NCBI GenBank assembly: GCA_963784675.1
Contig: CAWASE010000019.1
Location: 806,001-870,000, forward strand
Reading direction: 5' to 3'
Length of the DNA stretch: 64,000 nt
DNA from: SCTD01 sp963784675
GTDB taxonomy: Bacteria; Actinomycetota; Actinomycetes; Mycobacteriales; SCTD01
A model generated the notes under the pieces. The model made no database searches. It had not been told where the DNA came from and saw nothing but the letters and a program-made list of their open reading frames with translations. Positions within the stretch are counted from its first letter, which is position 1; the number at the start of each line of letters is the position of its first letter. Below are positions 35,123 to 44,912 of this stretch, in pieces. The translations under genes and the position numbers were made by a program.

Positions 35123-38100
35123 TCAGCGGCCGACGAGGTAGCCCACCACGTCGACGACGACGTGCGCGGCCGGCCCGTTCGCCCCGCCGACGACCACCCG
35201 GACGTCACGCTGGGCACCCAGGCCGGTCAGCACCTCGTTCGCCTGCGTCAGCGACGCCGGGAAGTTGACGTTGCTCGTGCCCGGCGCCGGCTGCCCGTTC
35301 GGGTAGACGGTGACGAAGCCGGCCCGGTCGCCGTTGGTCGCGGTGACGTTCAGGAACACCGCGCGGGCGTTGCTGGGGACGACGTCGTTCAGCGAGAGCA
35401 CGGCCGCGCCTCGCAGCCGGCCCTTCGGCAGGCCCTGACCGGTGCGGGTGTCCGCCACCCGTACGGGCTGCGGCAGGGGGGCGAACAGGGCGCCGGACGG
35501 CGCCACCACGCCCACGAGGTCAGCGATCACCACGGCGCTGGTGCTGTCGACGAACAGCGACACCTTGTTCCCGGCGCCGACCCGGACGAGCACCTCGTTG
35601 GCCTGCGTCTGACCGGCCTCGACGTTGACGTTGCTCGTACCCGGCCGGGTCGTGCCGGTGGGGTACGCCACGACGAAGCCCCGTGCCGACGGGCGGGTCA
35701 CGGTGACGTTCAGCGCGACCGAGGAGGCCCCCTCGGCGGCGGTGCCGGTCAGGTCCAGCACCGTCTCGCCGCGCCGCTGCGGGGTCGAGGTGTTCCGGCT
35801 GTCGAGCAGCCGGGTCGGCGTGACGGGGTCCAGCCCGACGCCGCCCTGGTCGGCCGCTCCGAAGAAGCCGACGAGGTCGGCCACGAGGTCTGCGGTGGTG
35901 GAGTCCACCGTGAGCGTCACCGTCCGCGCGGTGGACACCCGCGCCACGACCTCGTTCGCCTGGGTGTTCGCGCGCACGCCCGGCACGGAGGCCTCGACGT
36001 TGACGTTGCTCGTCGGCGGCTGGCTGCTGCCGCCGGGATGGACGACGACGAAGCCGCGCGCCGAGGCGTTGAGCACCGTGACGTTCAGCGCCACGGCGCG
36101 GGCGCCGCTGGGCAGGATCCCCGACAGGTCCAGGGTGACCGCCCCGCGCTTGCGGCCCTTCGCCGTGCCGACCCCGGTGCGGGAGTCGAGCACCCGCTGC
36201 GGGGAGGTCAGGGCGGTGTAGGAGAGCTGCTCCGACGCCGCCGGCAGTCCGCTCGGCGTGGCGCTCGGCGACCCGGTCGGCGTCGCGCCGGGCGACGCGG
36301 TGGCACCGGGTGAGGGTGTCGACGTCGCGGGCGGCCCCGCCGGCGACTGCGTGCTCGAGGGAGCCGGGCTCGGAGCCGTCTGCGCCTTGCTGACCGTGTT
36401 CGACCGGTCGGCGCAGTCCGGCGAGTTGGGCGTGCGGCTCTGCGTCGCCCCGGTCTGCGGGTCGGGGTAGTGCAGACAGTCCAGCTGAGCCCGGTAGTCG
36501 GTGCTGACGGTGGCCTGGGTGGAGTTCTCCCAGACCGGACCCGGCCCGTCCGGGTCGGTGACCGTGGCACCGAGGCTGGTGAGGAAGTCGGCGATCTGCT
36601 GCTGGCCCTGGTTGCGGCCGGCGACGGTCGGGTCGAGCAGGAACCCGTGCGGGTTGCTGTTCACCGTCGGCGTGCGGTCGTTGCGGTAGACCCAGACCTT
36701 GTCGTACAGGTTGCCGGCGCGGTACAGGACGCCGGCGGTCGGGTTGGGGACGGTGCCGTCGGTGTAGGCCGTCTGATACAGCGCCTTCTTGCTGCCGGCG
36801 GCGATCGCGGCCGCGATCGGGGCGGCGAACGTCTCCGGGCTGCCGGGGCGCTCCAGCCAGTTGCCGCGGGCGGCGTACTCGCGGATGGCGGCCGAGCCGG
36901 GCACCGGATCGGTCACGCGCGGGTCGCGGCGCAGCGGCAGGGACTCGGTGAACCCGTTCAGGCCGGGGCCGGCGTTGCGCAGGTCGGGCTTGTTGGCGCG
37001 GAGCTGGTCGGCGATGCGGCTGCGGAAGGCCGACTCGCGGGCGATGTCGACGATCGGGCCGCCCGGCACGTTGAGGGCCGCGGTGCGGACCCGGGGCTCG
37101 GCCCCGGTGAGCATGGTCCCGTAGATGCCGCCGAAGCTCTGTCCGTAGTAGGCCACCGTGCCCGGGCCGACGCAGGTGTCGATGCTCCCGTTGTTGTCGA
37201 CGTCGACGCCCTTCTCCAGGGCGCCGGACGAGGGTCATGTTGTCGATGACGGTCTGGATCAGGCCGTCGCGCAGGCCGACGATCGCCTGCGGCGAGGGCT
37301 GGTCGGGCACCAGCGTCGTGCCGTCACGACGGAAGCGGAAGGTCGGCCCGACGCCCTCGTCGGCGTCGATGAGGTCGTCCCCGTTGAGGTCCTTGCCGCG
37401 GCCGAAGCCCGAGCCGGTCACCGTGACGGCGGCCGGACCCGCGCCCATGCTGACGCTCACCTGCGAGCCGGGGCCGTAGCTGTGGCCCAGCGGGTCGGTG
37501 GCGAACACCGCCGTGCCCCGCGCAGCCAGTGCGTCACCGGACAGGAAGAGGTCGTACTTGCTGCGGGTGAAGCCCGGTCCGAAGATGATCGGCTGCAGGC
37601 AGGATGCCGGGTTGGGCGTGCCGGCCATCATGGTGACGCCGATCCGCGCCCTCGTCGGGGTGATCAGCGGCAGCCCGGTCGGCGTCGCGGCGATCACGCC
37701 CTGACCGTCCACGTACTGCGGGCTCAGCAGCGACCCGAACCCGACCTCCGCGGCGGTCGTGGTGTTCAGCACGGTGGCCGAGCGCAGCGTGGTGGTCGAG
37801 GTCGCCGACACCTGGTCCAGCCGCGTGATGGTGGTGGCCTGCGCGGCGGTGAAGCGGCCGTCGCGGCCGGGGAAGGTCGCGCCGAAGTCGACGCCCTGGC
37901 CCGGGGCGATGCCGCTGGCGGCATAGGCGGTGCCGTCCTCCAACGCCTGCCGGGCCCGCTCCAGGGTGTTGCTGCCGGTCATGGTCGTGAACGTCGTCCG
38001 GCTCTCGCTGCCGCTGCCGACCGAGACCGGCTGTCCGCTGGTGTCCAGCAGGCCGGTGGTCACGACCAGCGTGAAGGTGCTGGCCGGGGCGAGGAAGGCG

Positions 38101-38534
38101 TCGAGCGTGCCCGACACGATGTTGGTCGTCGGGTCCAGCACCAGCTGCGTCAGCCCGGCTCGGGCCACGCCGGGCCCGGTCACGTACACGGTGGCGGGCG
38201 TGACGCTGAGCAGGTTGACGGGTCCGTCGAACGGCAGCGTCACCCGCGGCTGCAGGTCGAAGCCGTCGAGCGCGTTCAGGAGCGTCAGGTCGTCGCAGAG
38301 CGAGCGGCCCCGAGCGTCGCAGCCGGCCGTGGGCAGGTTCACCCGCAGCCCGGTCCGCTGGTTGGCGTCCGGGACGGTGAACAGGTTGTCCGGGAAGGGC
38401 CGCGTCTCGGGGGTCGGCCCCGCGAGCAGGCTCACCCCTGCCGCTCCCGCGGTCGCGGGCAGCCCGACGAGAACCCCCCCGGCGAGCGCAGCGGACAGGA
38501 CGACGATCCAGAGACGGCGCACGCAGGACTCCAA
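35123..38534 (-). CDS. Large secreted lipase-like protein with three C-terminal beta repeats (frameshifted as sequenced)
   Basis: Restored length is about 1136 aa. A Sec signal peptide (RRLWIVVLSAALAGGVLVGL, cut near AGAAG) leads into a domain resembling the N-terminal part of Pla-1/VolA-type extracellular lipases (FPDNLFTVPDANQRTGLRVN, LLNALDGFDLQP). An EF-hand-like loop, DLNGDDLIDADE, lies near residue 395 and a second Asp-rich loop, DVDNNGSID, near 442. The nucleophile elbow YYGQSFGGIYG is near residue 465. A Pro/Ser/Thr-rich linker follows, then three repeats of about 120 residues, each beginning like RVLDSRTGVG and ending VxDLVGxx. The reading frame changes at about 37221-37230 by one extra base. 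The substrate and surface role are inferred. Confidence 0.8.
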
Positions 38535-38605
38535 GGTGAGGTGTCACGGCCGGCGGGGGCAGGCGCACGGTGACGACACGAGTGTGCCTCGGCAGCAGCG
38601 CAGAT

Positions 38606-38624
38606 GTGCCGCTTCGCGGCGCAC
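38606..38624 (-). terminator. Hairpin downstream of uvrA
   Basis: An inverted repeat, GTGCCGC and GCGGCGCAC, with a 3-base loop and one bulged base lies 14 bases past the uvrA stop on the minus strand. It is a plausible transcript end in the 103-bp spacer before the lipase gene. Confidence 0.45.
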
Positions 38625-38637
38625 GGCTCTTGCGTGC

Positions 38638-41619
38638 TCAGCCCTGCACGTCCGCCTTCGCCCGGGCGGGCTTGCGCGCCGGAGCCCGCCGCGCACGCGG
38701 CGGGGGCGGCTCGCCGGCCGGAGCCGCGCCGTGGCCTCGTCCGGCCAGGATCTCCTTGAGGAAGCGGCCGGTGTGCGACGCCTCGACGGTGGCGATCTTC
38801 TCCGGCGTGCCCTCGGCCACGACCGCGCCGCCGCCCGACCCACCCTCGGGGCCCATGTCGATCACCCAGTCGGCCGTCTTGATCACGTCGAGGTTGTGCT
38901 CGATGACCACCACGCTGTTGCCCTGGTCGACGAGCCGTCCCAGCACGCCCAGCAGCTTGCGGATGTCTTCGAAGTGCAGCCCGGTCGTCGGCTCGTCCAG
39001 CACGTAGATGGTGCGGCCGGTCTGCCGCTTCTGCAGCTCGGCGGCGAGCTTGACGCGCTGCGCCTCGCCGCCGGACAGGGTCGGCGCCGGCTGGCCCAGC
39101 CGGACGTAGCCCAGCCCCACCTCGACCAGCGTGGTCAGGTGGCGCCGGATGGTCGGCACGGCCTCGAAGAACTCGGCCGCCTGCTCGATCGGCAGGTCGA
39201 GGATCTCGGCGATGCTCTTGCCCTTGAAGTGCACCTCGAGCGTCTCGCGGTTGTAGCGCGCGCCCTCGCAGACCTCGCACGGCACGTAGACGTCGGGCAG
39301 GAAGTTCATCTCGATCTTGATGGTGCCGTCGCCCGAGCACGCCTCGCAGCGGCCGCCCTTGACGTTGAAGCTGAACCGGCCGGGCAGGTAGCCGCGGACC
39401 TTGGCCTCGGTGGTCTCGGCGAAGAGCTTGCGCATGTGGTCGAAGACGCCGGTGTAGGTGGCCGGGTTGGAGCGGGGGGTGCGCCCGATCGGCGACTGGT
39501 CGACGCGGACGACCTTGTCCAGGTGGTCCAGGCCGGTGACCCGGGTGTGCCGCCCGGGCACCTCGCGGTTGCCGTTGAGCTGCTTGACCAGCACGGCGGC
39601 CAGGATGTCGTTGACGAGCGTCGACTTGCCCGAGCCCGACACGCCGGTGACGGCGACCAGCAGCCCCAGCGGGAAGCTGACGGAGATGTTCTGCAGGTTG
39701 TGCTCGCGCGCGCCGACGACCGTCAGCTCGCGCCCCTTGGTGCGCGGGCGGCGCACGCTCGGCAGCTCGATCGAGCGTCGACCCGACAGGTACTGGCCGG
39801 TGATCGACCGCTCGGACGCCAGCAGCTCGGAGACGGGACCGGAGACGACCACCTCTCCCCCGTGCTCGCCCGCGCCGGGGCCGATGTCGACGACCCAGTC
39901 GGCCACGCCGATGGTGTCCTCGTCGTGCTCGACGACGATCAGCGTGTTGCCCAGGTTCCGCAGCCGCAGCAGCGTGTCGATCAGGCGCCGGTTGTCGCGC
40001 TGGTGCAGCCCGATGCTGGGCTCGTCCAGGACGTAGAGGACGCCCACCAGCCCGGAGCCGATCTGGGTGGCGAGCCGGATCCGCTGCGCCTCGCCGCCGG
40101 CAAGGGTCCCGGCGGCCCGGTCGAGCGAGAGGTAGTCCAGGCCGACGTCGAGCAGGAAGCCCAGCCGCGCGTTGACCTCCTTGACGACGCGCTCGGCGAT
40201 GGTCTTCTGCCGTGCGGTGAGCTCGAGGTCGCGCAGGAACACCGCGCAGTCGCCGATCGACATGGCCGCGACCTCGGCGATCGACCTGTCGCCCAGCGTG
40301 ACTGCCAACACCTCGGGCTTGAGCCGGGCACCCTGGCAGACCGGGCAGGGCACCTCGCGCATGTAGCCCTCGAAGCGGTCGCGGCTCTGCTCGGACTCGG
40401 CCTCGCCGTGGCGCCGCTCCAGGAACGGCACGACGCCCTCGAAGGCGGTGTAGTAGCTGCGCTCGCGGCCGTAGCGGTTGCGGTAGCGGACGTGCACCTC
40501 GGTCGGGTGGCCGTACAGCACGGCCTTCTGCTGCGACGCCGTGAGCTTCTTCCACGGCGTCTTCAGGGTGAAGCCGAGGGCGTCGCCGAGGGCCTGCACG
40601 AGGCGGCCGAAGTACTCGATGTTGTGGCCGGAGGACCACGGCGCGATGACGCCCTGCTCGAAGCTGGCGTCGACGTCGGTGATGACGAGCTCGGGGTCGA
40701 CCTCCTTGCGCACGCCGAGGCCGTGGCACTCGGGGCAGGCGCCGAACGGGCTGTTGAAGGAGAACGAACGGGGCTCCAGCTCTTCGAAGCTGAGGTCGTC
40801 GTACAGGCAGGCCAGGTGCTCGGAGAAGGTGCGCTCGCGGTCGGGATCGTCTTCGGCCTTGTCGACGAACTCCAGCACGACGAGCCCGCCGCCCAGCCCC
40901 AGCGCCGTCTCGACCGAGTCGGTGAGGCGACGCTTGGCCGACTCCTTGACGGTCAGGCGGTCGATGACCACCTCGATCGTGTGCTTCTCCTGCTTCTTGA
41001 GCCTCGGCGGCTCGGCGAGGCTGTGGACGACGCCGTCGACCCGGGCGCGGCTGTAGCCCTTGGTCTGCAGCTCGGCGAACAGGTCGACGTATTCGCCCTT
41101 GCGGGCCCGCACCACCGGCGCCAGCACCTGGAAGCGGGTGCCCTCGTCGAACGCCAGGATCTGGTCGACGATCTGGCTCGGCTGCTGCCGGGCGATGACG
41201 CGGCCGCACTGGGGGCAGTGCGGCGTGCCGGCCCGGGCGTAGAGCAGCCGCAGGTAGTCGTAGACCTCGGTGATGGTGCCGACGGTCGAGCGGGGGTTGC
41301 GGCTGGTCGACTTCTGGTCGATCGAGACGGCCGGCGAGAGCCCTTCGATGAAGTCGACGTCGGGCTTGTCCATCTGCCCCAGGAACTGCCGGGCGTAGGC
41401 GCTCAACGACTCGACGTAGCGGCGCTGCCCCTCGGCGAAGATGGTGTCGAAGGCCAGGCTCGACTTGCCTGAGCCGGACAGCCCCGTGAACACGATGAGG
41501 GCGTCGCGCGGCAGGTCGAGCGAGACGTCCTTGAGGTTGTGCTCGCGCGCCCCGCGGACGACGAGGCGGTTGCCGGCCCCCTGGACGAGGGCGTCGGGGC
41601 GCGTGGAACGGGAGGGCAT
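38638..41619 (-). CDS. uvrA: Excinuclease ABC subunit A
   Basis: UvrA is the damage-sensing ABC-type ATPase of nucleotide excision repair. The 993-aa protein has Walker A GLSGSGKSSLAFDTIFAEGQ near residue 47, a zinc module in HCPQCGR and CPECHGLG, the signature LAGGEAQRIRLATQIGSGL, a second Walker A GVSGSGKSTLVNDIL, a second zinc finger starting CEACSGDG, and a second signature LSGGEAQRVKLA. The C-terminus is a basic Ala/Pro/Arg-rich tail that is not part of the conserved core. It is monocistronic here, with uvrC about 3.6 kb away. Confidence 0.97.
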   Translation of the reverse strand: MPSRSTRPDALVQGAGNRLVVRGAREHNLKDVSLDLPRDALIVFTGLSGSGKSSLAFDTIFAEGQRRYVESLSAYARQFLGQMDKPDVDFIEGLSPAVSIDQKSTSRNPRSTVGTITEVYDYLRLLYARAGTPHCPQCGRVIARQQPSQIVDQILAFDEGTRFQVLAPVVRARKGEYVDLFAELQTKGYSRARVDGVVHSLAEPPRLKKQEKHTIEVVIDRLTVKESAKRRLTDSVETALGLGGGLVVLEFVDKAEDDPDRERTFSEHLACLYDDLSFEELEPRSFSFNSPFGACPECHGLGVRKEVDPELVITDVDASFEQGVIAPWSSGHNIEYFGRLVQALGDALGFTLKTPWKKLTASQQKAVLYGHPTEVHVRYRNRYGRERSYYTAFEGVVPFLERRHGEAESEQSRDRFEGYMREVPCPVCQGARLKPEVLAVTLGDRSIAEVAAMSIGDCAVFLRDLELTARQKTIAERVVKEVNARLGFLLDVGLDYLSLDRAAGTLAGGEAQRIRLATQIGSGLVGVLYVLDEPSIGLHQRDNRRLIDTLLRLRNLGNTLIVVEHDEDTIGVADWVVDIGPGAGEHGGEVVVSGPVSELLASERSITGQYLSGRRSIELPSVRRPRTKGRELTVVGAREHNLQNISVSFPLGLLVAVTGVSGSGKSTLVNDILAAVLVKQLNGNREVPGRHTRVTGLDHLDKVVRVDQSPIGRTPRSNPATYTGVFDHMRKLFAETTEAKVRGYLPGRFSFNVKGGRCEACSGDGTIKIEMNFLPDVYVPCEVCEGARYNRETLEVHFKGKSIAEILDLPIEQAAEFFEAVPTIRRHLTTLVEVGLGYVRLGQPAPTLSGGEAQRVKLAAELQKRQTGRTIYVLDEPTTGLHFEDIRKLLGVLGRLVDQGNSVVVIEHNLDVIKTADWVIDMGPEGGSGGGAVVAEGTPEKIATVEASHTGRFLKEILAGRGHGAAPAGEPPPPRARRAPARKPARAKADVQG

Positions 41620-41821
41620 CGGGTCCTTCGGGCAGCAGGTCCGGCACCTCGCGGAGGGGAGGAAGGCGCCGTCTCCAGGCTAACGTCGGCCTCGGACAGA
41701 ACGCTTCCCAGAACGGGAGTGATGCTGACCGCGCGCCGACCGGCTCCGGGCGATGAGTCCAGGCCGCGGCCGAGGTCTGTCAGGGTGGCCGTTCAGGCAC
41801 CCGACCTGCCCAGGAGGCACA

Positions 41822-42247
41822 GTGAGCACCGCCCGGATGAGCCCCTACCTGTCCTTCACCGACCAGTCCGCCGCTGCCATGGAGCTGTACCGCTCCGTGT
41901 TCGGCGGCACCGTCACGAGCCAGACCTTCGGCGAGTTCGGCATGGTGGAGGACCCGGCCGACACCGACCTGGTGATGCACTCCCAGCTCGACGCCGACAG
42001 CTTCGTGCTGATGCTGGCCGACACGCCGACGAGCATGCGCGCCGCGTCGGAGGGCGCGACCCACCGCCCGGTCTGCCTGTGGGGCGACGACGAGCCGCGC
42101 CTGCGCGGCTGGTGGGACGGCCTGCTCGAGGGGGGCGAGGTCCACGTCCCGCTGGAGAAGGCACCGTGGGGCGACGCCTTCGGCCAGCTGCAGGACCGCT
42201 TCGGCGTGACCTGGATGTTCAACATCAGCCCGGGAGCCGCTGCCTAG
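41822..42247 (+). CDS. VOC-family protein, PhnB-like
   Basis: A 141-aa single-domain protein of the vicinal-oxygen-chelate superfamily, closest in style to PhnB/3-demethylubiquinone-9-methyltransferase-like proteins: MSPYLSFTDQSAAAMELYRSVFGG at the N-terminus and GDAFGQLQDRFGVTWMFNIS at the C-terminus. No clear complete set of metal ligands is visible, so an enzymatic role is unproven. The GTG at 41822 has GGAGG eight bases upstream, which decides the start over longer open reading. Divergent from uvrA across a 200-bp spacer. Confidence 0.85.
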   Translation: MSTARMSPYLSFTDQSAAAMELYRSVFGGTVTSQTFGEFGMVEDPADTDLVMHSQLDADSFVLMLADTPTSMRAASEGATHRPVCLWGDDEPRLRGWWDGLLEGGEVHVPLEKAPWGDAFGQLQDRFGVTWMFNISPGAAA

Positions 42248-42257
42248 GGGCGGGGCC

Positions 42258-42274
42258 GACCGGCTGACCCGGTC
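42258..42274. terminator. Bidirectional hairpin between convergent genes
   Basis: GACCGG (42258-42263) and CCGGTC (42269-42274) form a 6-bp stem with a 5-base loop in the 40-bp space between the VOC gene and the convergent membrane-protein gene. Confidence 0.4.
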
Positions 42275-42287
42275 GAGCGGTACGCCC

Positions 42288-42911
42288 TCAGGCCGCGTCG
42301 AGGACGTCGATGCGGTTGTCCGCTTGGCGGTTCAGCTTGCGGTCGGGGCAGCCCACGATCATCGGGCTGTGCACCAGGATCGGTCGGTAGAGGGGCACGA
42401 CCGTCGTCCGGGCCTGCCCGAGCACCGACCAGGCGAGCTCGACGGTGCGGTAGAGCGACACCTCGCGCTCGTGGTAGTACCGGCAGTTGCCCAGCACCGC
42501 CGTGGCCCGCACCCGCCCCGAGCCGCCCGGGCCCAGCCGCAGCGGCAGACCGGTGACCGACTGCACCTCCAGCAGCGGCGCGACGTCGCGGGTCAGCGTC
42601 AGGGCCCGCACCGTCAGCGGCAGCGGGCCGGTGTTGTGCAGCGTCAGCGTGAGCTCGCTGGTGGCGCCGTCGTCGTACCCGACCACGTCCATGCCGTGCG
42701 GTCCGCCGTAGGTGTCCAGCGTCGCTGCCTGGGCCGGTCCCGCCAGGGCGACGGCGACGGGAGCGAGCCGGACGGTGCTCGGCGCGGCCCGCACGCCCGC
42801 TGTCGCCAGCAGCAGCACCGCGACCAGCAGCAGCCCGACGGACAGCCGGGACCGTCGCCGTCGCGCGACCTGCGGCACCAGGACCGGCGCGTCGGCCAGG
42901 TCAGCGGTCAC
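42288..42911 (-). CDS. Membrane-anchored protein of unknown function
   Basis: A 207-aa protein that I do not recognise. A short basic cytoplasmic N-terminus (QVARRRRSRLS) precedes one membrane segment (VGLLLVAVLLLATAGV), so most of the chain is outside. The outer part looks like a small beta-sandwich of the type used for adhesion or scaffolding: ELTLTLHNTGPLPLTVRALTL is a typical beta-rich repeat. Two Cys (GNCRYYHER and IVGCPDRK) could form a disulfide. Its start overlaps the stop of the upstream LPATG gene by 4 bp, so the two surface proteins are made together. Confidence 0.7.
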   Translation of the reverse strand: MTADLADAPVLVPQVARRRRSRLSVGLLLVAVLLLATAGVRAAPSTVRLAPVAVALAGPAQAATLDTYGGPHGMDVVGYDDGATSELTLTLHNTGPLPLTVRALTLTRDVAPLLEVQSVTGLPLRLGPGGSGRVRATAVLGNCRYYHEREVSLYRTVELAWSVLGQARTTVVPLYRPILVHSPMIVGCPDRKLNRQADNRIDVLDAA

Positions 42912-44746
42912 GGGTTGCTCGCGAGCCGTCGCCGCCGGACGAGGTACGCCGCGGCCGCCAGCGCCAGTCCGAGCACCGCCGGCAGCATCGAGGCCCCGGT
43001 CGCGGGCAGCGGCCGGTTGCCGCCCGCCGTGGCAGGCGGGGCGGTGCCGCCGGTACCGGCGTCGGCCGAGGCGTCGTCGCTGCCTGCCGGCGCCGCCTCG
43101 GTCTCGTCGGCGGCCGCCTGGCGACCCGCCGGCATCGGCGGGCTGTCGAACCAGTCGCAGCCGCTGGGGTCGTTGTTGTCCTCCCGGTTGTAGGTGGCGC
43201 AGGGCGCGTTGCGGGCGCTGACGGTCACGTTCCCGACGGGTGACACCGAGCCCCCGGAGTCGCAGTCGGGAAGGCCGACGACGGCCGTGTCGTCGGTGAC
43301 GGCGCCGCTCGCCGGGATGTTGCCCTGCCAGCAGTTGCCGACCCCCTGCTCGTCCCAGGAGAAGTCGACGCCGTTGGGCTGCAGCACGCCGCTGGGATGA
43401 CGGCCGAGCCTGTTCGCCGTGTAGTGGTTGCCGTTGGAGGTGTCGAGCTGCGCCTGCGGCATGAACTCGCCACGGATCGCTCCCGGCACGTAGAACAGCA
43501 TCGCCCCGGCCCGCCAGTTGTCATAGATCTGGTTGGCGTGCACGAAGTTGCGGTTCCCGCCCGCCATCAGCACGCCGGTACCGACCGGCACGGGGAAGGC
43601 CGGGCAGACGGTGCCCTTGCCGTACCCACGGGAGGCCGGCGGTCCGGAGCACGTGCCGGTGTGGACGAACTGCTTGTAGTAGTTGTTGTTGTTGCCGTGG
43701 ATCGTGTTGTTCTCCAGCCACGCGTGGTCCTGCGGCATGCCCGGGTGGCCGCCGACGAAGGAGTCGGTGACATAGCCGGCGCCGTTGGCGAACACGTCGT
43801 TGTCGTGGAAGTAGACCGAGTTGCCGGCCGTGCCGGAGAAGCCCAGCGCGTTGTGGTGGCTCCGGCAGCCGAAGATCTCCACGGCGAAGCGGGACAGCGG
43901 CCCGGTCGCCGGGTTGTCCTGGTTGACGTCCGCCGCCGAGCCCGGATAGATGCCTGAGTCGCCGTTGTAGGAGGCGTCGCAGTCGCGGACGACGCCGTGG
44001 TCGGAGGTGAAGGTGAGGATGCCGTAGAGGTCGTTGTCGCGGGCGTTGACCCGATCGATGCCGTAGCCGTCGACCTCGTGCACGTAGAGGCCGTTCTCGC
44101 GGGCCAGCTCGAAGGTCATGTTGCGCACGTAGAAGCCATAGGCCCGGTCAGCCTTCATGCCGTTGTGACGTCGCCAGTCCCCTTCGGAGGTGAAGCCGCC
44201 CTGCAGGACGACGTCCTCCATGCGCTGTCCCGTGCCTTCGATCTGCAGGTCGCAGAGCTGGTTGCAGTCGACCTCGTCGGTGTCGGGTGTGCTGTCCCCG
44301 GCGATCGTGACGAGGTTGATGACCTCGCCGCAGCTCAGGATCAGCGGGTAGTCGACGATGCCGCCGTCGTAGTCCTGGGCGCAGGGTGCATCGACGGACG
44401 GTTGTTCGCGGTACGTGCCCGGCAGGACGTAGAGGTTCGTCCCGCGGGTGGTCACTGCGTCGACCCCCGCTTGGATGTCGGCGAAGCGGCACTCGCCCAG
44501 CAGCCGTTGGTTCAGCTTCCTGAGCGCCGGATCAGTGAGCGCGGCGATCGCCGCGGCGCTCTCGGGCTTGCAGACCACCACCCGCGGACGTGCCTCGTCG
44601 AAGGGGCGGTAGCTCGGCGTCGTGCCGGTTCCTGGTGGGAACACCGACTCGCGTTCTTCGTGCGCCCATGCGGCTGGTGCGCCGCCGAGCGTGAGCAGGG
44701 CGGTGGCGGTGAGCAGGGCGAGCAGACGCCCCGGTGCATGACCCAT
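42908..44746 (-). CDS. Cell-wall-anchored right-handed beta-helix protein with LPATG sorting signal
   Basis: A 612-aa secreted protein. The signal peptide GRLLALLTATALLTLGGAPAAWA is followed by a beta-helix region with many short Asn-rich turns (NDLYGILTFTSDHGVVRD, LENNTIHGNNNN), as in pectate-lyase-like or NosD-type folds. The C-terminus has LPATG, a hydrophobic span (SMLPAVLGLALAAAAYLV) and a positive tail (RRRRLASNP), a complete sortase signal. The ATG at 44746 is preferred over an in-frame ATG at 44773 because AAGGGG lies seven bases upstream of it. No catalytic residues of known polysaccharide lyases are evident, so the ligand is open. Confidence 0.85.
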   Translation of the reverse strand: MGHAPGRLLALLTATALLTLGGAPAAWAHEERESVFPPGTGTTPSYRPFDEARPRVVVCKPESAAAIAALTDPALRKLNQRLLGECRFADIQAGVDAVTTRGTNLYVLPGTYREQPSVDAPCAQDYDGGIVDYPLILSCGEVINLVTIAGDSTPDTDEVDCNQLCDLQIEGTGQRMEDVVLQGGFTSEGDWRRHNGMKADRAYGFYVRNMTFELARENGLYVHEVDGYGIDRVNARDNDLYGILTFTSDHGVVRDCDASYNGDSGIYPGSAADVNQDNPATGPLSRFAVEIFGCRSHHNALGFSGTAGNSVYFHDNDVFANGAGYVTDSFVGGHPGMPQDHAWLENNTIHGNNNNYYKQFVHTGTCSGPPASRGYGKGTVCPAFPVPVGTGVLMAGGNRNFVHANQIYDNWRAGAMLFYVPGAIRGEFMPQAQLDTSNGNHYTANRLGRHPSGVLQPNGVDFSWDEQGVGNCWQGNIPASGAVTDDTAVVGLPDCDSGGSVSPVGNVTVSARNAPCATYNREDNNDPSGCDWFDSPPMPAGRQAAADETEAAPAGSDDASADAGTGGTAPPATAGGNRPLPATGASMLPAVLGLALAAAAYLVRRRRLASNP

Positions 44747-44912
44747 GGCAGACCCCTTGCGACGCAGCAGCATGACGAGCCCGCGGGGTCAGGATGAGCG
44801 TCCTCTCACCGTAGAGGTTCTGGCCGGGTTCCGTGGCCCCCTGCGGCGCGTGGTGGGCGGACGCGGCACAGTGAGAGCTCGTGGCCGCGCCGGCTGCAGC
44901 TGAGGAGGTTCC

